A DNA stretch of 44,344 bases, taken from NCBI GenBank assembly GCA_964633465.1, contig CAZWGB010000004.1, forward strand, positions 1 to 44,344, read 5' to 3'. Positions 34,157 through 42,605 of the stretch are shown piece by piece (position 1 is the stretch's first letter; each line of letters opens with the position of its first letter). The notes under the pieces were generated by a model. The model was not told the origin of the DNA. It made no database searches and saw only the letters and a program-made list of their open reading frames with translations. The position numbers were made by a program, and so were the translations under genes. The DNA is from DTSX01 sp964633465. GTDB taxonomy: Bacteria; Pseudomonadota; Gammaproteobacteria; Steroidobacterales; UBA11654.

Positions 34157-35776
34157 ATGAACCAATTTAAAATACTAGCTCGGATACTGAAGATCCAGAA
34201 AATATTGGTTTACTATCATCTAGATGATCTGATTGAAGACATTCCTGTCTTGAAGCCGCTGCAATGGTTTTTTTATCTGTCTCCAAAGAGATGGTTAAGA
34301 AATAAGAGTAAGGAATCCAAGGCCGAACGGATTAGGAAAGCACTGGAAACATTAGGTCCGTTGTACATTAAATTTGGTCAATCTCTCTCAACCCGTCCTG
34401 ATCTTCTTCCCCCTGATATTGCTGAAGAATTGGCTAGGCTGCAGGACAACGTCCCTGCTTTCCCTCCTGAACAAGCACAACTAGAAATTGAAAATGCATT
34501 TGGTCAGCCGGCTGAGAAAGTCTTCAAATCATTTGATGCCACAGCATTTGCCTCAGCATCCGTTGCCCAAGCTCATCTTGCTCAACTGCAGACAGGAGAA
34601 GAAGTGGTGGTGAAGATTTTGAGACCAGGAATCTTGGCCGCTATTGAGCAAGACATGGAAATACTATTTCTAATAGCTAAGTTGGTTGAAAAATATTCTC
34701 AAGAAGGTAGAAGATTAAAACCTCTTGAGGTGGTTGGTGATTATCAGAAGACTGTTCACAACGAGCTTGATTTAATGAGAGAGGCTGCGAATTGTGCACA
34801 AATAGGTAGAAACTGGAAAGACTCTGACATAATTCGTGTTCCCGAAATACATTGGGATTTCTGTCGTCAAAACATTTTAGTCCAAGAGCGTATTCACGGC
34901 ATACCTATCAATAATATAGATGGATTATCAGAAGCAGGAGTTGATATTCATCAGCTTGCAATAAACGGAGTAAAGATATTTTTTACCCAAGTATTTCACC
35001 ACAACTTGTTTCATGCAGATATGCATCCGGGCAATGTTTTTGTAGATATTTCAGATCCCAAGAATCCAAAATATGCGGCAGTTGATTTTGGAATTGTTGG
35101 TAGTCTTGAAGATAAAGACCTACGTTACCTTGCTAGGAATTTTGCAGCTTTTTTTGAACAAGACTACAACAAAATTGCTCATGGTTTTCTTGATGCAGGA
35201 TGGGTGCCTAAGGATACAAGAATAGATGAATTTGAAGCCTCAATTAGAACCGTATGTGACCCAATATCTGACAAGCCGCTGAAAGATATTTCATTTGGTC
35301 AATTGTTATTCCAGCTTTTTCAAACTGCCAGACAATTCAAAATGGAAAACCAACCACAGTTGGTGCAACTGGAAAAAACATTGCTTAATATTGAAGGATT
35401 AGGAAGACAGCTTTACCCGGATTTGGATTTAGTAGCAGCTGCCAAGCCCATTTTAGATGACTGGCGTGACAAACAGATGGATCTGAAAACTTTGGTTAAA
35501 AAATTACAGCATGATGCACCCCAGTTTAGAGAAACGTTGGAAAATTTACCTAAGCTTGCACGGAAACTGCTTGAAGAAACAGGCCAATCAAGACAAATCC
35601 AGCCACCAACTATAGATGTAGGCATTATTTTTAAAAGCCTTTATCTCAGTATCATTGGAATGGCTCTTTTTATATCAGGAATTATCTTGCTAGCAATCAA
35701 ATCAGTCACTTATTGGTTTGCTTGGATCATGGTAATCTTCGGGGTAGGGATAACAATTAGAGCAAAACCAAAATAA
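34157..35776 (+). CDS. ubiB: Ubiquinone biosynthesis protein UbiB (atypical kinase/ATPase)
   Basis: 539 residues from the ATG at 34157 (a TTG four codons upstream is possible). ABC1/ADCK/UbiB family: LGPLYIKFGQSLSTRPDLLPP contains the diagnostic KxGQ motif. It is followed by the alanine-rich loop FASASVAQAH, VVVKILRPG, NELDLMREAANC, the catalytic region FHADMHPGNVF, the metal-binding AAVDFGIVG, and two C-terminal membrane segments (about 500-540). It supports ubiquinone synthesis at the inner membrane, probably by remodelling lipid access for the Ubi complex. Confidence 0.94.
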   Translation: MNQFKILARILKIQKILVYYHLDDLIEDIPVLKPLQWFFYLSPKRWLRNKSKESKAERIRKALETLGPLYIKFGQSLSTRPDLLPPDIAEELARLQDNVPAFPPEQAQLEIENAFGQPAEKVFKSFDATAFASASVAQAHLAQLQTGEEVVVKILRPGILAAIEQDMEILFLIAKLVEKYSQEGRRLKPLEVVGDYQKTVHNELDLMREAANCAQIGRNWKDSDIIRVPEIHWDFCRQNILVQERIHGIPINNIDGLSEAGVDIHQLAINGVKIFFTQVFHHNLFHADMHPGNVFVDISDPKNPKYAAVDFGIVGSLEDKDLRYLARNFAAFFEQDYNKIAHGFLDAGWVPKDTRIDEFEASIRTVCDPISDKPLKDISFGQLLFQLFQTARQFKMENQPQLVQLEKTLLNIEGLGRQLYPDLDLVAAAKPILDDWRDKQMDLKTLVKKLQHDAPQFRETLENLPKLARKLLEETGQSRQIQPPTIDVGIIFKSLYLSIIGMALFISGIILLAIKSVTYWFAWIMVIFGVGITIRAKPK

Positions 35777-35799
35777 TAAAAAAGGGGTTGTAACAAACA

Positions 35800-36918
35800 T
35801 TGAATTCATTGCTCACAATTGAATCTGTATTGAAACCAATTAAAAAATCATTGGGAGAAGAAGACTACCATGAGCCTTTGGAGATTCTTTTGCGGGATCT
35901 ATCTGAAGAATCCAATTTACAACCCCATGGATACCTTGGAATTCGGCAAAATGTCATCGGTAGACTCAAGGTAAGGGCAAACATCAATGAGATTACAACC
36001 AATAAATCATTACCTCCTCCTGCCACTCCGCTAATTGTTTCAGGTCTTCCCCGATCGGGAACAACATTTCTTTTTGATTTATTGGATACTGACAACAATC
36101 AGAGAAGCCCGTTAACCTGGGAGATATTTAACCCACTACCATTGGCAAAAAATGAAGCAACAAAAAAGGCAAGAATATTAAAAACCAATGCGCAATTGGC
36201 CATTATTAAATCCTTGGTCCCTGATTTAAACGACCTTCATCCTCTTAATGCGAGCCTTCCAGAGGAATGTCAGCAAATCACCACTATTTCTGTAAGAAGC
36301 ATTGCTTATGCTCTTATGGCGAGGACACCAAACTATAAAAAGTACCTAAAAACATGTGATTTTTCTTCTGCCATGCTCTGGCATGCAAGATTTTTGCAGG
36401 TGCTAGAACAAACCAATACTCCGATCAGATGGTTGCTGAAAGATCCCACTCATGTGCATCATATTCCAGAATTATTGTCCGCTTATCCCGGTGCTTATTT
36501 TGTTTTTATCCATAGGAATCCGACAACAACAATTCCTTCAATATGCAGCCTTAGTGCAAAAATTACTTCCGCTTTATCGACACACACTGATAAAGAAGAG
36601 ATTGGAGAAAGCCTACTGGATTATTGGGTTCACGCCATAGAAAAAGGTTTAGAAGACAGAGCTGCAATTCCGGATAACCGGATATTTGATATACAGTTTA
36701 GAGATTTTATCTCAGACCCCATGGAACACATTAGAAGAATGTACGCTCATTTTAGCTTTGAGTTGAATCAATCAAATGAAGAAAATATGCACAATTTCTT
36801 GACCGCTGATGCAGCGAATAAAAAGTCTAGCCACACATATACTTTGGAAGAGTTTGGGCTCAAAGAAAAGCAAGTCAGGGAAAGATTTAAAGAATATACA
36901 ACTCAATTTGATCTTTGA
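35800..36918 (+). CDS. Sulfotransferase-family protein
   Basis: 372 residues, TTG start with AAGGGG 12 bases upstream. The P-loop-like 5'-phosphosulfate site GLPRSGTTFLFDLL (about 80-93), WLLKDPTHVHHIPELL and the 3'-phosphate site VFIHRNPTTTIPS identify the broad Sulfotransfer_3 family that uses PAPS. The substrate (lipid, polysaccharide or small molecule) cannot be inferred. It follows ubiB by 23 bases but is probably functionally separate. GC drops toward its end (about 38% over 36781-36840) before the higher-GC cupin gene. Confidence 0.82.
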   Translation: MNSLLTIESVLKPIKKSLGEEDYHEPLEILLRDLSEESNLQPHGYLGIRQNVIGRLKVRANINEITTNKSLPPPATPLIVSGLPRSGTTFLFDLLDTDNNQRSPLTWEIFNPLPLAKNEATKKARILKTNAQLAIIKSLVPDLNDLHPLNASLPEECQQITTISVRSIAYALMARTPNYKKYLKTCDFSSAMLWHARFLQVLEQTNTPIRWLLKDPTHVHHIPELLSAYPGAYFVFIHRNPTTTIPSICSLSAKITSALSTHTDKEEIGESLLDYWVHAIEKGLEDRAAIPDNRIFDIQFRDFISDPMEHIRRMYAHFSFELNQSNEENMHNFLTADAANKKSSHTYTLEEFGLKEKQVRERFKEYTTQFDL

Positions 36919-36956
36919 AGAACAAGGGTTGAAAACAATTCAATAAGGAGAGAATC

Positions 36957-37493
36957 ATGTTTCCAAAAATGCGCCGGATTGTTACCGGTCACAATGAAAA
37001 GGGTCGGTCGGTTGTGATGATTGATGGTCCGCCTCCTCATTCAGTCGGACGTGAAGAAGGCGGATTGTTTGAAATCTGGAATACAGACGGGAACCCCGTT
37101 GATTCCACAGACCCCACAGACCGGGTAGAGCCTAAAGTAAGATTGTCACCGCCAGCGGGCGGCACCAAATTCAGATATTTTGCAATGGCACCGACGCCTG
37201 CAGGGGCGACACGTGAAGAGCTGGAAGCAGGCATGGCAGCGGCCTTTGAACAAATTGATGCAACCCACGAAAGGCCTGACACAACACGCCACCCCGGCAT
37301 GCACAAAACCAAAACCATCGATTATATTATTCTCTTGTCTGGCAGTGTCACCCTGCTTCTTGATGATGATGAAGTGCAGCTACAACCGTTTGATGTGGTG
37401 GTTCAACGTGGTACCAATCATGCTTGGGTGGTGGACGGTACAGAATCGGCACTGTTTATTGCCGTTCTGATCGACTCGGAGATTGTTGAGTAG
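36957..37493 (+). CDS. Cupin-domain protein
   Basis: 178 residues, ATG preceded by AAGGAG at ideal spacing. A polar N-terminal half (IWNTDGNPVD, FRYFAMAPTP) precedes a small beta-barrel cupin: HKTKTIDYIILLSGSVTLLLDDDEVQLQPFDVVVQRGTNHAW, listed here as residues about 115-160. Metal-binding His are few, so catalysis is not assured; the family includes uncharacterised proteins near catabolic genes. Two 60-base samples (37141-37200 and 37261-37320) are each 57% GC, against about 38-45% in the sulfotransferase gene just before, which suggests later acquisition. Confidence 0.8.
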   Translation: MFPKMRRIVTGHNEKGRSVVMIDGPPPHSVGREEGGLFEIWNTDGNPVDSTDPTDRVEPKVRLSPPAGGTKFRYFAMAPTPAGATREELEAGMAAAFEQIDATHERPDTTRHPGMHKTKTIDYIILLSGSVTLLLDDDEVQLQPFDVVVQRGTNHAWVVDGTESALFIAVLIDSEIVE

Positions 37494-37516
37494 CAACTTG
37501 TTTTCTTGTTTGTATG

Positions 37517-38287
37517 CTACCTCACTTGGGCTCTCAGCCCGGTTAAAAATTCAGCTGGTGGTTGTCCCGATTCAATGGCTTCGAGCAATGCAGAGCCAAC
37601 AATGATCCCATCCACATAGGGTTCCAACAAAGCAACATCTTCTGCGGTTCTCACCCCGAAACCAGCACAAACCGGTATCGTTGCTAGCTCTTGGACTTGC
37701 TCCAGATAACCGGTAACCGTGTCGGGCAAACCATCAGCTCCACCGGTGACGCCTTTGACAGTCACCGCATAAAGAAATCCAGAGCTCATGGCAGCCACCT
37801 TGGCAATCCGCTCCGCAGGAGATGCCGGTGTCACCAATTGAGTTAAGCCCAGATTGGCCTCATTCAGCGCGTGTCGAAAATCGCTTCCTTCCTCGATGGG
37901 TAAATCTGGGACGATAAAACCATCCACCCCTGCTTCCAGAGATTGATGAACTAGTGCTTCGTAGCCAAAAACAAACAACGGGTTCAGGTAACTCATCAAG
38001 ATAACCGGTTTATTGACTTTAATCGTTTGCAACTGCTGCAAAATCCACTGCAAACGAACACCGCTCTCGATAGCCTGATGGCTGGATCTTTGGATGGTGA
38101 CACCGTCGGCCATTGGATCGGAAAACGGCACCCCTATCTCAATGACATCAGCGGCTTCGGACAGTGACAAAACCAGGTTGGAGAATTCATTTTTCTCCGG
38201 ATAGCCAGCGGTAATAAAGGGAATAATTGCTGTTCCTTTTGCAGAAGCACTCAAAATGCTTTGCTCGATAAATTCACTGCCAAACAT
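37517..38287 (-). CDS. trpA: Tryptophan synthase alpha chain
   Basis: Cleaves indole-3-glycerol phosphate to indole and glyceraldehyde 3-phosphate. 256 residues (E. coli 268) with AFIPFITAGYPEK-type start (IIPFITAGYP), the catalytic glutamate in VIEIGVPFSDPMADG with the downstream aspartate, VPDLPIEE, AVTVKGVTGG, and the phosphate site GFGVRTAEDV. Last gene of the trp operon, 5 bases after trpB. It is convergent with the cupin gene, and no terminator hairpin is visible in the 23-base gap. Confidence 0.96.
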   Translation of the reverse strand: MFGSEFIEQSILSASAKGTAIIPFITAGYPEKNEFSNLVLSLSEAADVIEIGVPFSDPMADGVTIQRSSHQAIESGVRLQWILQQLQTIKVNKPVILMSYLNPLFVFGYEALVHQSLEAGVDGFIVPDLPIEEGSDFRHALNEANLGLTQLVTPASPAERIAKVAAMSSGFLYAVTVKGVTGGADGLPDTVTGYLEQVQELATIPVCAGFGVRTAEDVALLEPYVDGIIVGSALLEAIESGQPPAEFLTGLRAQVR

Positions 38288-38292
38288 AAAAT

Positions 38293-39531
38293 CTATTCCT
38301 CAAAAAAAAGATCTTTGTGCATCTTGCTTAAAGTCGGCATGTCCTTGTCACCTCTTCCTGATAACCCGATCAGGATTGTTTTGCCCGGATTCTGAGCCGC
38401 CCATTTTCGGGCTCCGACAAGTGCATGAGCGCTCTCCAAAGCGGGCAATATGCCTTCCGCAGCACAACATTCGCGAACCGCCTCAAGCGCTTCCTCATCC
38501 GTTGCAGAAATATAACTTACTCTGCCAATGGACTGCAAGAACGCATGCTCCGGTCCGACGCCAGGGTAATCCAGTCCTGCCGAAACGGAATGGGTCTCCT
38601 GCACCAACCCGTCTGCATCGTGCAGTAACATCGAGTAACTCCCATGCAAAATCCCAGGCTTGCCAGAAGCCAATGTTGCCGCGTTTTCGCCCAAAGAATC
38701 ACTTTTCCCTCCTGCTTCAATGCCTACCAGTTCTACCTCTGTGTCAGCCAAAAAAGCATGAAAGATGCCAATGGCATTGGATCCCCCTCCAACACAGGCA
38801 AATACTGAATCCGGAAGATTTCCAGTGACTTTAATGATTTGTTCCCGTGCTTCTTTACCAATAACCGATTGCAGCTCTCTGACCAACAGTGGGTAGGGAT
38901 GCGGACCGACAACAGAACCGATAATGTAATAGGTGTCGTCTGGATGGGCCACCCAATCGCGAAAAGCCTCATCAATGGCAGCACGCAATGTTTTATCGCC
39001 TGCATCGACAGGAATAACTTCGGCTCCAAGCTGCAACATCCGATCCACATTGGGTGATTGTCGTTCTATATCCACACTTCCCATGTAAACCACACAAGGA
39101 ATACCAACACGGGCACATGCAGCAGCAGCAGCAACACCGTGTTGACCGGCTCCTGTTTCTGCAACCACCCTCTTTGCGCCGAGTCGCTTTGCCAACAAAG
39201 CTTGGCCCAAAGCGTTGTTGATTTTATGAGCACCCGTATGAGTCAAATCTTCACGTTTAATGTAAACATTGGCTCCCCAAGCTGCACTCAGCTTGCCAGC
39301 GAATGTGAGACCAGTGGGTCTGCCTGCCCATTGTTGCAATTCCTGGGTGAGTTCATCTCGGAAGGAATCATCATTCAAAAATTGTTTGACGCCTTTTTCA
39401 AGTTTTTTCAAAGCTGGCATCAATGTCTCTGGAGCAAATTGACCCCCAAACGGACCAAAGCGACCGTTCTCGTCTGGGAACTCTCCTCTTAATAATTGAT
39501 TCAGTAGTTCGGTTGACTCTTTATTTTTCAT
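38293..39531 (-). CDS. trpB: Tryptophan synthase beta chain
   Basis: PLP enzyme that joins indole and serine to tryptophan. 412 residues from the ATG at 39531 (MKNKES), with the family core FGPFGGQFAPETLMPAL, the PLP-lysine motif HTGAHKINNAL, AETGAGQHG, the phosphate-binding GGGSNAIG, and GLDYPGVGPEH. The ATG lies within the last codons of trpF (11-base overlap); another in-frame ATG at 39549 is possible, while longer extensions into trpF are not family-like. Confidence 0.96.
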   Translation of the reverse strand: MKNKESTELLNQLLRGEFPDENGRFGPFGGQFAPETLMPALKKLEKGVKQFLNDDSFRDELTQELQQWAGRPTGLTFAGKLSAAWGANVYIKREDLTHTGAHKINNALGQALLAKRLGAKRVVAETGAGQHGVAAAAACARVGIPCVVYMGSVDIERQSPNVDRMLQLGAEVIPVDAGDKTLRAAIDEAFRDWVAHPDDTYYIIGSVVGPHPYPLLVRELQSVIGKEAREQIIKVTGNLPDSVFACVGGGSNAIGIFHAFLADTEVELVGIEAGGKSDSLGENAATLASGKPGILHGSYSMLLHDADGLVQETHSVSAGLDYPGVGPEHAFLQSIGRVSYISATDEEALEAVRECCAAEGILPALESAHALVGARKWAAQNPGKTILIGLSGRGDKDMPTLSKMHKDLFFEE

Positions 39532-40141
39532 GGTCTCGGTTCCATTCATAGTCTCGTACAATATTAATAAATTCTCTGATTTTTTGAACGTCTTTAACGC
39601 CTGGCTCACTTTCAACGCCCGAACTGACATCAACACCTTGGGGTTGAACAACCTGCAACAAACTTGCCACATTTTTTGGATTCAAGCCACCTGCGAGAAT
39701 TATAGGCGAGTGACGGGCAACCTCCATTGCACGACTTGTATTGACCAACTCTCCGACCCCGCTGTTCTTGCCCTCAAACAAAGACAACACACGCGGATCA
39801 ATGTCACTAGGATCAAATTCTGGAAAATCACGGTAAACCTTCAGGGGACGACATCCTTCGGGCAAATTCAGAGATGCAAAATCCTCAGCGTCAGTTTGCA
39901 AATAATCGGCTGGAAACTTGTCAAAAACTTCCTGCACCTCAGCATCACTTGGATGCAGCATCACCGCGGTAGTTTTTACCTGTTCTGGAATGGGTTCAGA
40001 CAGTTCTCTTGCCTGCTCAGGAGAAATACATCTTGGAGACATCTTGGCAAAAACAAAACCAATCAGATCGGCACCCGTTTGCACAGCAACATCCACCGAT
40101 TCTTGAGTCGTCAAACCACAAATTTTGATCAATGTTTTCAT
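39521..40141 (-). CDS. trpF: Phosphoribosylanthranilate isomerase
   Basis: Third catalytic step after anthranilate synthase: isomerises N-(5-phosphoribosyl)anthranilate. 206 residues with the catalytic Cys in KICGLTTQE, GFVFAKMSPR, and the phosphate loops LAGGLNPKNV and DVSSGVESEPG. It is free-standing here, whereas in enterobacteria it is fused to TrpC. It overlaps trpC by four bases. Confidence 0.95.
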   Translation of the reverse strand: MKTLIKICGLTTQESVDVAVQTGADLIGFVFAKMSPRCISPEQARELSEPIPEQVKTTAVMLHPSDAEVQEVFDKFPADYLQTDAEDFASLNLPEGCRPLKVYRDFPEFDPSDIDPRVLSLFEGKNSGVGELVNTSRAMEVARHSPIILAGGLNPKNVASLLQVVQPQGVDVSSGVESEPGVKDVQKIREFINIVRDYEWNRDHEK

Positions 40142-40971
40142 GGTTTGGCAACCATCATCTTGCGGGCAAATTGTTTCATCTCATGCAACTTCGCTGTTGG
40201 CTTGTTGGACTGCATCAAAGCTGTACCGATCAATGCGGCGCCAAAGCCCATCTCAATCACACACTGCAGATCTTCCAAGTTGTTTACCCCGCTTTCAGCG
40301 ACACAGATTGTGTTACTCGGTAAATCAGTTGCCAGTTTCTCAAAATTAGAGAAATGAACTTCCAAAGTATTCAAATCACGACAATTAACACCGACTAGGA
40401 GTTGCTCACTCTGGTCTGCAAACATTGTCAAAATACGGGTGGCCAAATGCAGTTCTTTTTTGGTAAATGCTTCAAGTAAAACAAACATTCCATGATCGAT
40501 GGCTCTTTGGATCATTGCTCGTATCTGGCCTTCATCTACAATTGCGAGAATAATGAGAACACCGTTTGCACCGTGATACCTGGCTTCCGATACCTGATAA
40601 GGGTGCACCAAGAAATCTTTACGCATCACTGGAATACTGTGCTCAAGGCCTGCAACAAGCTGTAAGTCCTCCAACCTTCCCGAAAATTTTGAGGGCTCTG
40701 TTAGAACCGACAGCAAGCTTGCGCCACCATCGATATAGCTCATGGCCTGTTGCTCTAAATCAAAACTCTCTGCAGCAAGCCGGCCCATGGATGGTGATTG
40801 TTTTTTGATTTCAGTGATAATGTGAAAATCATTGCTTGGCAAATTTATTGGCTCCAAGACTTCCTTGCCCTCGCAGAGAGAAAGAAGATCTTTCTCAGCC
40901 AAACTATCAGTAGCGCCTTGAAAGCGATTGAAGCTTCCTTTTGCCATATTCTTTAAAAAATTCTCAGTCAT
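40138..40971 (-). CDS. trpC: Indole-3-glycerol phosphate synthase
   Basis: Ring-closing step to indole-3-glycerol phosphate. 277 residues. TIM-barrel motifs: ITEIKKQSPSMG with the catalytic Lys, ASLLSVLTEP, VMRKDFLVHPYQV, GVNCRDLNTLEV, VAESGVNN and LIGTALMQ. Single-function form. Located 24 bases after trpD and overlapping trpF. Confidence 0.95.
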   Translation of the reverse strand: MTENFLKNMAKGSFNRFQGATDSLAEKDLLSLCEGKEVLEPINLPSNDFHIITEIKKQSPSMGRLAAESFDLEQQAMSYIDGGASLLSVLTEPSKFSGRLEDLQLVAGLEHSIPVMRKDFLVHPYQVSEARYHGANGVLIILAIVDEGQIRAMIQRAIDHGMFVLLEAFTKKELHLATRILTMFADQSEQLLVGVNCRDLNTLEVHFSNFEKLATDLPSNTICVAESGVNNLEDLQCVIEMGFGAALIGTALMQSNKPTAKLHEMKQFARKMMVAKP

Positions 40972-40995
40972 GTTGTCTGGATAAATCTATAGAAC

Positions 40996-42015
40996 TTAAT
41001 CCGGTTGCATCAGATTATGGATAAAATCTGCAGCAGTCCCGTTCTCAATGGTTTCTTTTGCCTGCTTCACCCCTTCTTCAATACTGGTTGCAGCTCCTGT
41101 CAGTTCGAGTGCCAATGCCGTACCAAGCATCAATGCATCGCGATGTGCGTTCTGGTCTTTGTTTTCGAAAACATTGAGCAAAGATTTAGCATTGTACTGT
41201 GCGCTGCCTCCCTGTAAGTCTTCACCACTGCACTTGGGTATACCGAATTCTTGTGGATCTCTGGTTGCAAACTCAATGTTGTTGGGTGTCACATCATATA
41301 TTTCAAAAGGACAAACAGGCGTTGGTTCATCCCAACCGTTGCAGCCGTGTATAACAAAGGCACGCTCAATGTTCATACCGGACAAAGCACTTGCCATTAA
41401 TTTAGCCATTGCAGAACTAAACGCACCTAAGAGATAGTGTGTGGGCTGAGCTGGATTGGTTAATGGTCCTAAAATATTAAACACGGTTCTTATACCCAAC
41501 GCTTGCCGAATAGGCGCAATATTTTTCATTGCTGGATGAAAAAAAGGCGCAAACAGAAAAGCAAAATCATACTTATTTAACAAACCACGAACTGCTGCTG
41601 CATCTGCAGCAAGAGTTATACCTAAGGCTTCTAAAACATCCGCACTACCAGACTTACTTGAGACAGAACGATTGCCATGTTTTGCCACCTGCAACCCAGC
41701 TGCAGCAGAGAGAAGCGCTGTCCCAGTTGATAGGTTGAAACTGTTGGAACCATCTCCACCCGTACCAACAATGTCAATGGTTGTCTGCTCAGGATCCAAT
41801 GAGACAGGAATTGCCACATCCCTCATGGCTCTGGCAAAACCTCTAACTTCTTCGGCAGATTCACCTTTGATCCTCAATGCGGTTAATAACGCACCTGCCA
41901 AAGGTGGTGCAACAACCCCTTCTGCTAACTCGGTCATTAAATTATAGGCTGAATCTTCGACTAAATCTTTACCGCTCAAAAGCGTTTCTAATATTTGATT
42001 AGCTGTTTGTGACAT
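40996..42015 (-). CDS. trpD: Anthranilate phosphoribosyltransferase
   Basis: Transfers phosphoribose from PRPP to anthranilate. 339 residues with the PRPP motif VGTGGDGSNSFNLST, AKHGNRSVSSKSGSADVLEALG, FAPFFHPAMKNIAPIRQALG and FNILGPLTNPA. Free-standing, not fused to TrpG. Lies 17 bases after trpG. Confidence 0.96.
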   Translation of the reverse strand: MSQTANQILETLLSGKDLVEDSAYNLMTELAEGVVAPPLAGALLTALRIKGESAEEVRGFARAMRDVAIPVSLDPEQTTIDIVGTGGDGSNSFNLSTGTALLSAAAGLQVAKHGNRSVSSKSGSADVLEALGITLAADAAAVRGLLNKYDFAFLFAPFFHPAMKNIAPIRQALGIRTVFNILGPLTNPAQPTHYLLGAFSSAMAKLMASALSGMNIERAFVIHGCNGWDEPTPVCPFEIYDVTPNNIEFATRDPQEFGIPKCSGEDLQGGSAQYNAKSLLNVFENKDQNAHRDALMLGTALALELTGAATSIEEGVKQAKETIENGTAADFIHNLMQPD

Positions 42016-42032
42016 GCCTCACTACCTCTTCG

Positions 42033-42605
42033 TTAAATCTTCAAAAAATTGCTCATTAAATGTTTCCCATTTGGAGTCAGTACACTCTCCGGGTGAAATT
42101 GCACCCCCTCAACAGGCAAATTACGATGGCGCACTCCCATCACTTCGTCATCCTCTGTTTGTGCACTCACAGTTAAAACTTCCGGAATAGTATCTTTGTC
42201 TGCAGCGAGCGAATGGTATCGACCGGCTTCAAAGGAATTGTCTAAATCTGTAAATATTGTTAAGCCATCGTGCTGAATGATCGACGTCTTTCCGTGCATC
42301 AGACGTTTAGCATAAACAATGTCTCCGCCAAAATGCTCGACGATACATTGATGCCCCAAACAAACTCCTAAAATTGGAATTTTATCTTGAAATACTTCAA
42401 TACAAGCCAAAGAGACACCTGCATTTTCTGGTCGGCCTGGACCTGGGGATATGACCAAATGCGTGGGTTGCAAGCGTTCGGCTTCGTCAATGGCAATCTC
42501 ATTGTTTCGATGCACGTCCACTTCGGCACCTAAGGACAAAAAGGCTTGCACCAAGTTGTAGGTGAATGAATCGTAATTATCAATTAATAAAATTTTTGCC
42601 ATCAC
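42033..42605 (-). CDS. trpG: Anthranilate synthase component II (glutamine amidotransferase)
   Basis: Supplies ammonia from glutamine to TrpE; may also serve 4-amino-4-deoxychorismate synthase (PabA role). 190 residues, class-I amidotransferase triad: nucleophile Cys in GVCLGHQ, and the His/Glu in VQFHPESVLTP. N-terminus IDNYDSFTYNLVQ is typical. It overlaps trpE by four bases. Confidence 0.96.
   Translation of the reverse strand: MMAKILLIDNYDSFTYNLVQAFLSLGAEVDVHRNNEIAIDEAERLQPTHLVISPGPGRPENAGVSLACIEVFQDKIPILGVCLGHQCIVEHFGGDIVYAKRLMHGKTSIIQHDGLTIFTDLDNSFEAGRYHSLAADKDTIPEVLTVSAQTEDDEVMGVRHRNLPVEGVQFHPESVLTPNGKHLMSNFLKI

Noticed and set aside
38256..38828. Plus-strand open frame opposite trpB
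   Set aside because: Shadow of trpB; Pro/His/Cys-rich composition typical of antisense frames.
39530..40357. Long plus-strand open frame (275 codons) opposite trpF and trpC
   Set aside because: Antisense to two clear, full-length enzymes; the translation is rich in Cys, His and Trp and resembles no family.
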